Shown here: positions 8,901 to 15,695 of the stretch, piece after piece | How positions within the stretch are numbered: position 1 is the first letter of the stretch | Layout: each line of letters opens with the position of its first letter | Assembly: GCA_050258755.1 (NCBI GenBank) | Contig: JBLMZI010000003.1 | Span: 62,001 to 126,000, forward strand | DNA length: 64,000 nt | Source: JBLMZI01 sp050258755 | GTDB lineage: Bacteria; Bacillota; Syntrophomonadia; Syntrophomonadales; DTU052 | Direction of reading: 5' to 3' | Notes under the pieces: generated by a model | Database searches by the model: none | What the model saw: only the letters and a program-made list of their open reading frames with translations | Told to the model about the DNA's origin: nothing | Made by a program: the position numbers and the translations under genes

Positions 8901-10512
8901 CGGCGGGACTGTAGCAAACGCCAATATCCATGCCAACGGGGTCAGTATAGCTAGCGCGCCGGCCAATTATTATGTCGGCACCGGATACACCGCTAGTATC
9001 AACGGGTCAAACATATCCCCCGACGTTCCTTCTAATTATGCTTTCACCGCTCCGGTAAATGGCACGGTAGCGCTTTTGGCACGCACAGGGGGGCCAGCTA
9101 CCGGAATAATTATGCTGCCCGATAAAGATGGAACTGGAATGAATACGGTGACTGCGATTAGTGATAACGCATTTGACGGTCACGCGGGAATGACCGGTGT
9201 AATTATTCCAGACAGTATTACCAGTATTGGAGCCAATGCTTTTAGCAGTACCGGGCTGACCAAAGTGATCTTTCCGCGCAGTGTAACCAGTATCGGAAAC
9301 CAGGCCTTCAACGATTGCATCCCTTTGACCACGGTAACCATTCCGGAAAGCGTAACCAGTATCGGCGACCAGGCCTTTTGCAAATGCCGCGGTCTGACCG
9401 CTATATCAGTCGACCCAAGGAATAACAACTATTGCAGTTATGGGGGCGCCCTCTACAACCGCGCCAGGACTGAACTGGTGGCCTGGCCCGGGGCGTTAAC
9501 GACAGCAACGATACCAGATGGAGTTACCGCCATCGGCAGCAGGGCCTTTTACTATTGCGAAAACTTGACAACAGTATCGATGCCGAGCGGAGTTACCAGT
9601 ATCGGCGAGCAAGCCTTTTGCGAATGCATCAAGCTGACAGCGCCAACGATACCGGGCGGAGTTACCAGTATCGGAAACCAGGCCTTTTTTGGTTGCAACA
9701 CCTTGACGGCGATAACGCTTCCGGCTAGTGTTGCCAGTATCGGAACCCAGGCCTTTTGCGACTGCGACAATTTGACCGCTATATCGGTGGAGGCAGGGAA
9801 TAACTACTATTGCAGTGACGGCGGCGTTCTCTATAACGGCGCCAGGACGAAGCTGATCGCCTGTCCCAAGGCTTTAGCGGCAGTTACGATACCGAGCGGA
9901 GTTACCGCTATCGAAGACTGGGCCTTTTTCTACTGCACTCACTTAACAACGGTAAATATACCGAGCGGGGTTACCGGTATCGGATTCCAGGTCTTTGCAT
10001 TCTGCACCGGCTTGACCTCGATAACCATTCCGAACAGTGTTACCACTATCGGATACCAGGCCCTTTATGACTGCACCGGGTTGGCCACCGTAACGATTCC
10101 GGGCGGCGTAACCAGCATTGGCAATATGGCCTTTGCCTTCTGCAATAACTTGACGATAACGATTCCACCCAGCGTTACAACTATAAGCGACAGTGCCTTT
10201 TTGATGGGTTCTGTGACTCGTATTTATGGACATGCTGGCTCTGTCGCACAAACATATGCCGGAAATAATGGTATATTTTTTACCAACGCTTACATGATTA
10301 CCTATAACAGCAACGGCGGGACCGGGACTGTTCCCATCGACCTCAACTGCTACCCGGCAGGCACCAGCGTGCAGTTGAACAACGGAAGCGGTTTAACCAA
10401 GGCCAGCAATGTTTTTAGCGGCTGGAGCACGACCATTAACGGGGCGGCAGTCGCAAATCCCTACACGATGCCATCAGCGGACACCGTGCTGTACGCCCGC
10501 TGGACACCTTAA
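5917..10512 (+). CDS. Giant SLH-anchored surface protein with FecR-like, beta-repeat and leucine-rich-repeat domains
   Basis: 1531 aa from the ATG at 5917, preferred over the GTG at 5908 because AGGTGA lies 4-6 nt upstream of it. Order: signal peptide (1-36, ending QAKA); three SLH domains (about 37-215, GFPDGSYHPGEGLTRAQA repeated), which anchor to secondary cell-wall polymer; a FecR-like segment (about 229-410, SIIEGDIIKSDKASQATIVYPDGSSTML); a (GGS)6 linker (548-565); two near-identical 207-residue beta-strand-rich repeats (575-988); about fourteen BspA-type leucine-rich repeats (about 1088-1435, SVTSIGNQAF...LTTVTIP); and a C-terminal InlB/Flg_new-like repeat (YNSNGGTGTVP...LYARW). It is presumably an adhesin or S-layer-associated protein; the ligand is unknown. 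Flanking repeats suggest a cassette. Confidence 0.9.
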   Translation: MFKSPMIHGKAGTVLMILLVGLLLVLANVPIAQAKAQSAFSDMAASDPNYVYANYLKQLNIMKGFPDGSYHPGEGLTRAQAAVLLVKAAKLTPGKQDRRRFKDVPLGHWAAPSIAAATTAGYLHGFPDGSYRPDTKLTRAQATSLVMRLSSQRARASLPALSDVKSSYWAAADIATGLAMGMIGTSKDGSKVYPEAPMTRSVMARALAILLTQDPTLNQTRLTGQAKDVKGTVTLTRKGATQPLKDKLSIIEGDIIKSDKASQATIVYPDGSSTMLDQNSELTVKQSRGRNYIKLDGSPGIAVDFLNIKMKQGTIFGALATKHETENKPSNLSPGSAGTKNLKREAEADKGVPWYKTAENKKVKVKVDMPWGVSGIRGTFYKVAVNPDGSCIVSCLTGEAEVTSSGSGATVALSGNQTSAIAAEAANPAPASTMSSDESAAFSQQQQWVLNTAINMDVNQAAPAAEIIVEVNETAPEPNVQRGDTEQVSDTLNVIVDALKEGGITLSQQTIDSIQQQLEQIKQESSNPYQGQDAPSLTPGGGTTTPSGGSGGSGGSGGSGGSGGSSNLGSPTYDTAGTYGGSSPSSLASADNVTINASAVTLQNTAISTTLTINCANTTLNNVTVNGNLVLGSGIGTGDVTMNNVVVVGSTSIYGGGAASIHVNNSTLAAVTVNKANNDVRIAAEGSTAIGPLTLLSGATLDGTGLTCGTGFSAVTTGSGGSLTSGSSIILRGNFPSVYIDQPNLIVEIDSGSVTGLSIAATALNTDLNFAGGTIQNLVADAAGTFGGSSPASPISSNAVTINAIGVILQNMTISTNLTANGANTTLNDVTVNGNLVLGSGIGTGDVTMNNVIVSGNTLINGGGAASIHVNDSTLAAVIVNKADNNVRVAAEGSTAIGPLTLLSGATLDGTGLTGGTGFSAVTTGSGGSLTSGSSIILQGDFPSVYIDQPNLAVVINSGSVTGFNIAAAASNTALNMAGGSIQTLTADASASITGGGTVANANIHANGVSIASAPANYYVGTGYTASINGSNISPDVPSNYAFTAPVNGTVALLARTGGPATGIIMLPDKDGTGMNTVTAISDNAFDGHAGMTGVIIPDSITSIGANAFSSTGLTKVIFPRSVTSIGNQAFNDCIPLTTVTIPESVTSIGDQAFCKCRGLTAISVDPRNNNYCSYGGALYNRARTELVAWPGALTTATIPDGVTAIGSRAFYYCENLTTVSMPSGVTSIGEQAFCECIKLTAPTIPGGVTSIGNQAFFGCNTLTAITLPASVASIGTQAFCDCDNLTAISVEAGNNYYCSDGGVLYNGARTKLIACPKALAAVTIPSGVTAIEDWAFFYCTHLTTVNIPSGVTGIGFQVFAFCTGLTSITIPNSVTTIGYQALYDCTGLATVTIPGGVTSIGNMAFAFCNNLTITIPPSVTTISDSAFLMGSVTRIYGHAGSVAQTYAGNNGIFFTNAYMITYNSNGGTGTVPIDLNCYPAGTSVQLNNGSGLTKASNVFSGWSTTINGAAVANPYTMPSADTVLYARWTP
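7558..7611 (+). repeat. Tandem (Gly-Gly-Ser)6 linker repeat
   Basis: 54 bp of tandem 9-bp/18-bp units encoding six GGS triplets, a flexible linker between the FecR-like part and the beta-strand repeats of the SLH protein. Confidence 0.9.
7641..8882 (+). repeat. Two tandem 621-bp coding repeats
   Basis: Units 7641-8261 and 8262-8882 are very similar at DNA level and in frame (207 codons each), with long identical stretches in the second half of each unit. This indicates a recent duplication or ongoing recombination inside the SLH protein gene. The encoded unit is rich in short Asn/Thr/Val strands (NTTLNNVTVNGNLVLGSG) like a right-handed beta-helix. Confidence 0.9.
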
Positions 10513-10542
10513 ACCGTGAGCTGATTAATCTGAGAGGGGGCA

Positions 10543-10650
10543 GGACGTTCTTTGCGTATCAAAATGCGCGTAACGCCTGGGATCGTCTGATTTGTGACAA
10601 TTAGTGAGGTTTTTACGGCTCGCCATTTTGGCGAGCCTTTGTTTTTTCGC
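10543..10650 (+). repeat. REP-like sequence and terminator, right flank copy
   Basis: The exact 25-bp repeat of 5615-5639 is at 10543-10567, followed by the same terminator hairpin GGCTCGCC (10618-10625 region) / GGCGAGCC (10630-10637) with a TTTGTTTTTT tail. It ends the transcript of the SLH gene. Confidence 0.75.
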
Positions 10651-10667
10651 TCAGTGATCAGAGACAG

Positions 10668-10800
10668 CCGCGGGGCAAGTGGGGACAGGAGGGCAGTGGC
10701 GGGCTCACGCCTCCTAGCCTATACATCCGCGTTTTGGGTAAGGATTGCAGAACCAACTCGGGAGTCATAGGTGACCAAGCGCCATAGAGCCGCAAGCTCC
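10668..10800 (-). repeat. Partial copy (A) of the structured intergenic repeat family
   Basis: On the minus strand, GTTGGTTCTGCAATCC (about 10757-10742), a spacer, then CGCGGATGTATAGGC and a GC-rich tail match the 3' half of the full elements at 10861-11077 and 41848-42071. Its closest match is the partial copy at 43255-43400: both carry a GGAGC-N4-GGCTC hairpin upstream of GTTGGTTCTGCAATCC. The 5' arm of the full element is missing. No reading frame is evident here. Confidence 0.5.
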
Positions 10801-10860
10801 TACCTTTCGGGGCCGGCGGGGCACTCTCTAGAAGCTTACGGGGACGTGCAGGACTTCTGA

Positions 10861-11077
10861 AGCGGGGGAAGCAGTCTGGCTGGTGGGCCGGTAGACACGG
10901 CGCCGTTATACTTCCCGGTGAAGCTGAGGAACAGTTGCAGGTTCAGCCCGGCACGGATGCCGGGCTCCTGAGAGGCGGCATGGATGCCGCATTCTCAGGT
11001 TGGTTCTGCAACCCGAAGCAAGCCGGAGAAGTATAAGCAACGGGTCATGGCCCACCGGCCAGACTGTTTCCCCCGCT
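10861..11077 (+). repeat. Full palindromic structured element, copy B
   Basis: The arms 10861-10889 and 11049-11077 are complementary over 29 nt; the only two non-Watson-Crick positions are G-U pairs if read as RNA. Nested inside are a 10-bp stem (10909-10918 with 11023-11033, one bulged A), a 7-bp stem GTTGCAG/CTGCAAC (10934-10940 with 11006-11012), a 9-bp hairpin with loop CGGA (10945-10966), a stem CCTGAGA/TCTCAGG and a second hairpin with loop TGGA. A second full copy lies inverted at 41848-42071. It could be a non-coding RNA, a MITE-like element or both; the interval 10651-11215 contains no convincing gene. Confidence 0.75.
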
Positions 11078-11204
11078 TCGCCTCCCGAAGGCCAGCTCAC
11101 CCCACGACCCCCGCTGGCATTGATAGCGAAACCGGCCATTTTGACCCATAAAAAGGCGGCTCGGAACGAACATTTTAATTTCGAAATATCCGTGCCAAAA
11201 CTTT

Positions 11205-11222
11205 TGACCATCTGGTACAATA
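11205..11222 (+). promoter_or_regulatory. Putative extended -10 promoter
   Basis: TGGTACAAT (TACAAT at 11216-11221) is an extended -10 element about 33 bp before the start codon of the nitronate-monooxygenase-like gene. No good -35 box is seen at 17 bp. Confidence 0.45.
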
Positions 11223-11254
11223 AATCCAGACCAAAAACGTATGGAGGGGTAGCC

Positions 11255-12223
11255 ATGAAGACAAGAATCACTGAACTGTTCGGAATCAAGTATCCGGTGA
11301 TCTGCGGCGGGATGCTGTGGCTGTGCAAACCGGACCTGTGCGCTGCGATTTCCAATGCTGGGGGCCTGGGCAACATTACAGCCGGCAATTACGACACTGG
11401 CGAGGAACTGCGCGCTGCGATTCAGGAAACGAAGAAACTGACCGACAAACCCTTCGGCGTTAACATTACTTTGCTGCCTTCCTTCAGGATCACACCGGAA
11501 ACCTACGATGATTTCTTCCGGGTCTGCTGTGAGGAAAAAGTGGCGGGGATCGAAGTTTCCGGGGCGCCGGCGGTGAAATACCTGCCGATGGTGCATGAAG
11601 CCGGCGTAAAAATCATGCACAAAGTCGGCGCGGTGCGCCATGCCCGTAACATCGAGAAACTCGGTTATGACGCGATTATTGCGGCCGGGATCGAAGAAGG
11701 CGGTCATCCGCTGAACGACGATGTCACCACGATGGTTCTGACCCCGCGCATTGCAGAAGTGGTCAGCATTCCGGTGATCACCACCGGCGGGATCGCCGAT
11801 GGCCGCGGTCTGGCGGCGGCGCTGACGCTCGGGGCTGAAGGGGTCATGATGGCCACCCGTTTTATCGCCACCACCGAGTGTCAGGTGCACCAGAACATCC
11901 GTGAGGAAATGGTCAAGCGCCAGGAAAACGACACCACCCTGATCTGCAAGACGGTTCATCTTCAGGGGCGCGCGCTGAAGAACAGCCTGACCCGGCAGAT
12001 TCTCGACATCGAAGAAAAGGGCGGCGGCTTTGACGAGTTAATGCCGCTCTTAACCGGGCAGCGCGTGAAAAAGGCATGGGTCGATGGCGATGTTGATGAT
12101 GCGGCTTTCATGGTGGGCCAATCGATCGGTCTGATCCACGATATCGTAACCTGCCAGGAACTGCTCGACCGAATGGATGCCGAAGCCGAGGCGATTCTCA
12201 AAAAGAATCTGGCACGCTTCTAA
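11255..12223 (+). CDS. Nitronate monooxygenase / FabK-like flavin-dependent TIM-barrel enzyme
   Basis: 322 aa from the ATG at 11255 (GGAGGGG 6-10 nt upstream). It belongs to the 2-nitropropane dioxygenase-like family: N-terminal IKYPVICGGMLWL, ISNAGGLGNITAG, and the FMN-phosphate loop ITTGGIADGRGLAAALTLGAEGVMMATRF. Members either oxidise alkyl nitronates or act as enoyl-ACP reductase II (FabK). The final His of nitronate monooxygenases may be EEGGHPLNDDVTT at about residue 150. No fatty-acid genes are adjacent, so a reductase role is not supported by context. It is monocistronic, with a terminator directly after it. Confidence 0.8.
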   Translation: MKTRITELFGIKYPVICGGMLWLCKPDLCAAISNAGGLGNITAGNYDTGEELRAAIQETKKLTDKPFGVNITLLPSFRITPETYDDFFRVCCEEKVAGIEVSGAPAVKYLPMVHEAGVKIMHKVGAVRHARNIEKLGYDAIIAAGIEEGGHPLNDDVTTMVLTPRIAEVVSIPVITTGGIADGRGLAAALTLGAEGVMMATRFIATTECQVHQNIREEMVKRQENDTTLICKTVHLQGRALKNSLTRQILDIEEKGGGFDELMPLLTGQRVKKAWVDGDVDDAAFMVGQSIGLIHDIVTCQELLDRMDAEAEAILKKNLARF

Positions 12224-12247
12224 AACCAACCGAAAAAGGGCAAGCTC

Positions 12248-12280
12248 AAGCCGGGGCATGCGAACGCCCCGGCTTTTTTG
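12248..12280 (+). terminator. Intrinsic terminator
   Basis: A 10-bp stem AAGCCGGGGC (12248-12257) / GCCCCGGCTT (12266-12275) followed by six T. It ends the nitronate-monooxygenase-like gene. Confidence 0.9.
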
Positions 12281-12356
12281 TATCCGGGATCATTGCCGCG
12301 GAAGGCCCGGTCTGAAAAACGCGTGTTGGTGGAAAGCTCAAACGGGAGGTGTGCTT

Positions 12357-12530
12357 ATGCCATTCTATTTCGCTGGAATGATGATGCTGTGAATGTTGGT
12401 GATGGCCGGGGCCATTGTGGTATTTCTTATTGCCGCCTGGCGCACAATGCGGGCGCATGAAGCGATTGCGGAGAGCATGAAAAACGATAGACCGGACAGC
12501 GGAGGACCAAAAATTCAAGGTCCGCAGTAG
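12357..12530 (+). pseudogene. Small single-pass membrane protein gene interrupted by an in-frame TGA
   Basis: GGGAGGTG lies 7 nt before the ATG at 12357, a strong ribosome binding site. The frame gives MPFYFAGMMML, then TGA (12390-12392), then directly ATG and 45 more residues (MLVMAGAIVVFLIAAWRTMRAHEAIAE...) to TAG at 12530. Read through, it would be one 57-residue protein with an N-terminal membrane helix and a charged tail. Options are a TGG-to-TGA nonsense mutation or base error (Trp fits the helix), two translationally coupled peptides, or readthrough. Normal TGA stops elsewhere in the window argue against code reassignment. Confidence 0.45.
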
Positions 12531-12564
12531 AACTTTATGCGGCTCGCGGGGAAGCGAAAAAGAT

Positions 12565-12599
12565 AAGGCCGTGGAATACGATTATTCCACGGCCTTTTT
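12565..12599. terminator. Bidirectional intrinsic terminator
   Basis: A 14-bp perfect stem (12565-12578 with 12583-12596), loop CGAT, and T-rich tails on both strands. It separates the small membrane ORF from the convergent EF-G-like gene. Confidence 0.9.
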
Positions 12600-12619
12600 C
12601 ATTTCATGGATCCGCTGCC

Positions 12620-14629
12620 TTAAGCCACTACATTGCTCGCCTCGTAATGCGAGAACTGCATCGAGAAAGCCGCGCGGCCCTGGGTGAGGGAGCGAAGTGC
12701 GGTCGAATAACCGAACAGCTCGGACAACGGCACATAGCTCGTGATAATCTGGGTGTTGTGGTTGGTGTCCATCGACTCCATACGGCCCCGTTTGCTGTTG
12801 ATGTTGCTGATGATGCTGCCGGTGAATTCGTCCGGCGTGGTGATCTCCAGCTTCATAATCGGCTCCAGGAGTTTGGGCCCGGCTTTAGCCAGGGCATCCT
12901 TCATGGCGTACAGCCCTGCGGCCTTGAACGCCATTTCCGAAGAGTCCACTTCGTGGTACGATCCGTCGATGATGGTGACTTTCACGTTGACCACCGGATA
13001 GCCTCTGAGCGGGCCTTCCGCCAGGGCTTCCCGCACACCGGCTTCAACCGCCGGCAGGTATTCGCGCGGAATGACGCCGCCGACAATCTTGCTTTCGACC
13101 GTGGTTTCTTCAGCCGGTTCAATCGTCAGTTTTACATGGCCATACTGGCCGTGGCCGCCGGTTTGTTTGATGTGCCGGTAATCGGCCGTGGCCGCCCGAG
13201 AAATGGTTTCCTTGTAGGCCACCTGAGGCTGGCCCAGTTTGGCTTCGACCTTGAATTCGCGGTTCAACCGGTCGGTGATGATCTCCAGATGGAGTTCGCC
13301 CATGCCGGCAATCAGGGTCTGCCCGGTTTCCTGATCTACGGTGACCCGGAATGTTGGGTCTTCCGCCATCAGTTTGCCCAGGGCGTCCGAAATCTTGGTC
13401 TGGTCCATCTTATTTTTCGCCTCGATGGCGATATTGATAACCGGTTCCGGAAACTCGATATTTTCCAGAAGCAGCGGCATTTCTTCTGAGGAAAGGGTAT
13501 CACCGGTCAGCACGTTTTTAAGCCCAATGACGGCGGCGATGTCGCCGGCTTTAATCACATCGATTTCCTCGCGGTGGTCGGCGTGCATCTTGAGCAGTCG
13601 GCCGACATGCTCCTTGCGCCCTTTATTCACATGGTAAACATAGCTGCCGGATTTCAACTGACCCGAGTACACCCGGACGAAAGCCAATTTTCCGGTATGG
13701 CGATCGGATACGATCTTGAAGACCAGGGCTGCGAACTTCTCGTCGGGATCGGGCGAAAGTTCAATTGATTCACCGGTTGCGGTGTTAATCGCCTCAATAT
13801 GCCGAGCGTCAAAGGGTGACGGCAGGTTTTCGATGACCGCGTCCAGCAGAAGCTGAACCCCGACATTTTTATACGAGCTGCCGCACACCACCGGAACGAC
13901 ATTGCCGGCAATGGTCTGTTCGCGCAGCGCTTTGCGGACCAGGGATTCGGGGATTGGCTTTTCTTCCAGATACAGCTCCGCCATTTCGTCATCCAGATCG
14001 GAAAGACCGTCGAGCAGCATCTGATGCCGTTCGCTGGCAAGTTCCGCCACGAAGGCCGGAATCGGGGAACGCTTAAGGTCAGAACCGTGATCGCCCTCGA
14101 AGGTGACAAGCTCCATGCTGATTAGATCAATTAAACCAATCAGCGCGATATCCTCAAAAACCGGCACGTTAATCATAAGCGGCGATGCGCCCAGACGTTC
14201 CTTGATCTGATCGACGACCCGGTAGGCATCTGCGCCAACCGCGTCCATCTTATTGATATATGCGATTCGGGGGACATGATATTTGTCCGCCTGACGCCAC
14301 ACGGTTTCCGACTGCGGTTCGACGCCGCCTTTGCCGCAGAAGATGGCGACCGCGCCATCCAGCACGCGCAGGCTCCGTTCCACCTCGGCGGTGAAGTCCA
14401 CGTGGCCGGGTGTATCGACAATGTTGACTGGCGTATTCCGCCAGACACAGCTGGTTGCTGCTGAAGTAATCGTGATTCCACGCTCGCGTTCCTGCGGCAT
14501 GTAATCCATCACGCTTTCGCCATCGTGGGTTTCGCCCAGCTTGTGGGTCCGCCCGGTGTAAAACAGAATCCGTTCCGTGGTTGTGGTTTTGCCCGCATCG
14601 ATATGGGCAATAATGCCGATGTTTCTCAC
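12620..14629 (-). CDS. Elongation factor G paralogue (EF-G2-like translational GTPase)
   Basis: 669 aa from a GTG start at 14629 (GAGGGG 7 nt upstream). The GTPase motifs are intact: AHIDAGKTTTTER, DTPGHVDF and NKMD. Domains II-V follow, including the domain IV segment KQTGGHGQYGHVKL and the C-terminal IISNINSKRGRMESMD. Compared with housekeeping EF-G it lacks the first 8-10 residues, and it reads FCGKGGVEPQSE after DGAVAI. No rpsL, rpsG or tuf is adjacent. This suggests a second EF-G, which in other bacteria may specialise in translocation or ribosome recycling. The translational GTPase identity is certain; the subtype is inferred. Confidence 0.85.
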   Translation of the reverse strand: MRNIGIIAHIDAGKTTTTERILFYTGRTHKLGETHDGESVMDYMPQERERGITITSAATSCVWRNTPVNIVDTPGHVDFTAEVERSLRVLDGAVAIFCGKGGVEPQSETVWRQADKYHVPRIAYINKMDAVGADAYRVVDQIKERLGASPLMINVPVFEDIALIGLIDLISMELVTFEGDHGSDLKRSPIPAFVAELASERHQMLLDGLSDLDDEMAELYLEEKPIPESLVRKALREQTIAGNVVPVVCGSSYKNVGVQLLLDAVIENLPSPFDARHIEAINTATGESIELSPDPDEKFAALVFKIVSDRHTGKLAFVRVYSGQLKSGSYVYHVNKGRKEHVGRLLKMHADHREEIDVIKAGDIAAVIGLKNVLTGDTLSSEEMPLLLENIEFPEPVINIAIEAKNKMDQTKISDALGKLMAEDPTFRVTVDQETGQTLIAGMGELHLEIITDRLNREFKVEAKLGQPQVAYKETISRAATADYRHIKQTGGHGQYGHVKLTIEPAEETTVESKIVGGVIPREYLPAVEAGVREALAEGPLRGYPVVNVKVTIIDGSYHEVDSSEMAFKAAGLYAMKDALAKAGPKLLEPIMKLEITTPDEFTGSIISNINSKRGRMESMDTNHNTQIITSYVPLSELFGYSTALRSLTQGRAAFSMQFSHYEASNVVA

Positions 14630-14761
14630 TCGTAACCCCTCATTGCTACCTGAATTTCCCGGAGCGCCATTTAGGCACCCAAAATATTATGATACTCAAC
14701 TTTGCAGCAAAACACAACATTTCATTGTAGTAATTTATCTATTCGTAACGACTGGGGAACC

Positions 14762-14770
14762 GGTATAATA
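14762..14770 (+). promoter_or_regulatory. Putative -10 promoter element
   Basis: A perfect TATAAT lies within GGTATAATAAG, about 40 bp before the start codon of the enoyl-CoA hydratase gene. The -35 region (around TTCGTAAC) is weak. The rest of 14630-14806 holds nothing else recognised. Confidence 0.5.
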
Positions 14771-14806
14771 AGTTTAATAGAAACAATTACTTAAGGAGGG
14801 AATCCT

Positions 14807-15586
14807 TTGGCGTACGAAACCCTGCTGTTGAAGAAAGAAGGACGGGTCGCGGTTCTTACCTTGAATCGACCCCAGAAGTTCAATCTGGTCGCTGAGGACA
14901 TGCTTTTGGAACTGGAACAGGCGCAGAACGAAATCGAGAAGATGGACGACCTGGGCGCTGTGGTGCTGCACGGCGCCGGCGATCACTTTTGTGCCGGCAT
15001 GAACCTGAAAACCCTGCTGAATGTGGATTCGGCCTGGGTGCGCAAGCACCTGCCCTGGCTGCAGTCGGTTTACAGCCGGTGGGAAGAACTCCCGGTGCCG
15101 GTGATCGCAGCCGTGCATGGCCTCTGCCTGGGATCGGCGGTGGAAATGATATTGGGCTGCGACATCCGGATCGCGGCCACCAATGCCCACCTGGCCATTC
15201 CCGAAGTGAAATACGGGTTAGCTCCGGATATGGGCGGAACGACGCGCCTGACCAAACTGATCGGTATTGGCCAGGCCAAACGGATGATCATTGGCTGTGA
15301 GGAGATTGATGCCGCTGAAGCGAAAGCGATCGGAATGGTGGATATCGTGGTCGAGCCCGAGCAGTTGATGGAGCGGGCCATGGAACTTGCGAACCGGATT
15401 GCCGGCTTCCCGCCGGTTGCGGTGAATCTGGCGAAAAAGGGGATCAACCTGGCCCAGGAAAGCAGCCGGATGGCCAGCCTGATGTTCGAACAAGCCCAGT
15501 CGATCTACTGCTGCGGCACGGAAGATCAAACCGAAGCGGTCACAGCTTTCTTCGAGAAGCGGAAACCGGTTTTCAAAGGCAAATAG
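14807..15586 (+). CDS. Enoyl-CoA hydratase/isomerase family protein
   Basis: 259 aa, the standard crotonase length, from TTG 14807 with AAGGAGGGA 6 nt upstream. The oxyanion-hole segment HFCAGMNLKTL and both acidic positions typical of hydratases are present: Glu in HGLCLGSAVEMILGCD and Glu in IPEVKYGLAPD. It likely hydrates a short or aromatic enoyl-CoA in the cytosol. It is separate from the crt-crt-hbd operon at 43-46 kb and monocistronic, with its own terminator. The exact acyl-CoA substrate cannot be read. Confidence 0.85.
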   Translation: MAYETLLLKKEGRVAVLTLNRPQKFNLVAEDMLLELEQAQNEIEKMDDLGAVVLHGAGDHFCAGMNLKTLLNVDSAWVRKHLPWLQSVYSRWEELPVPVIAAVHGLCLGSAVEMILGCDIRIAATNAHLAIPEVKYGLAPDMGGTTRLTKLIGIGQAKRMIIGCEEIDAAEAKAIGMVDIVVEPEQLMERAMELANRIAGFPPVAVNLAKKGINLAQESSRMASLMFEQAQSIYCCGTEDQTEAVTAFFEKRKPVFKGK

Positions 15587-15608
15587 CGGCAGCGTGACAA
15601 AGACAGTG

Positions 15609-15636
15609 AAAAGGAGGGGCATCCCCCTCCTTTTCT
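15609..15636 (+). terminator. Intrinsic terminator
   Basis: AAAAGGAGGGG / CCCCCTCCTTTT with loop CAT, followed by TCTG. It ends the enoyl-CoA hydratase gene. Confidence 0.85.
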
Positions 15637-15695
15637 GTGTGAGTCTGACCGGTCAGGGCGTTTGATAGAGGCCAAGGCGCTCAGTGCGCCGGTTA

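Noticed and set aside
11000..11254. N-terminal extension of the nitronate-monooxygenase-like protein
   Set aside because: It would read through part of element B and a promoter; homologues start at the ATG 11255 with GGAGGGG before it.
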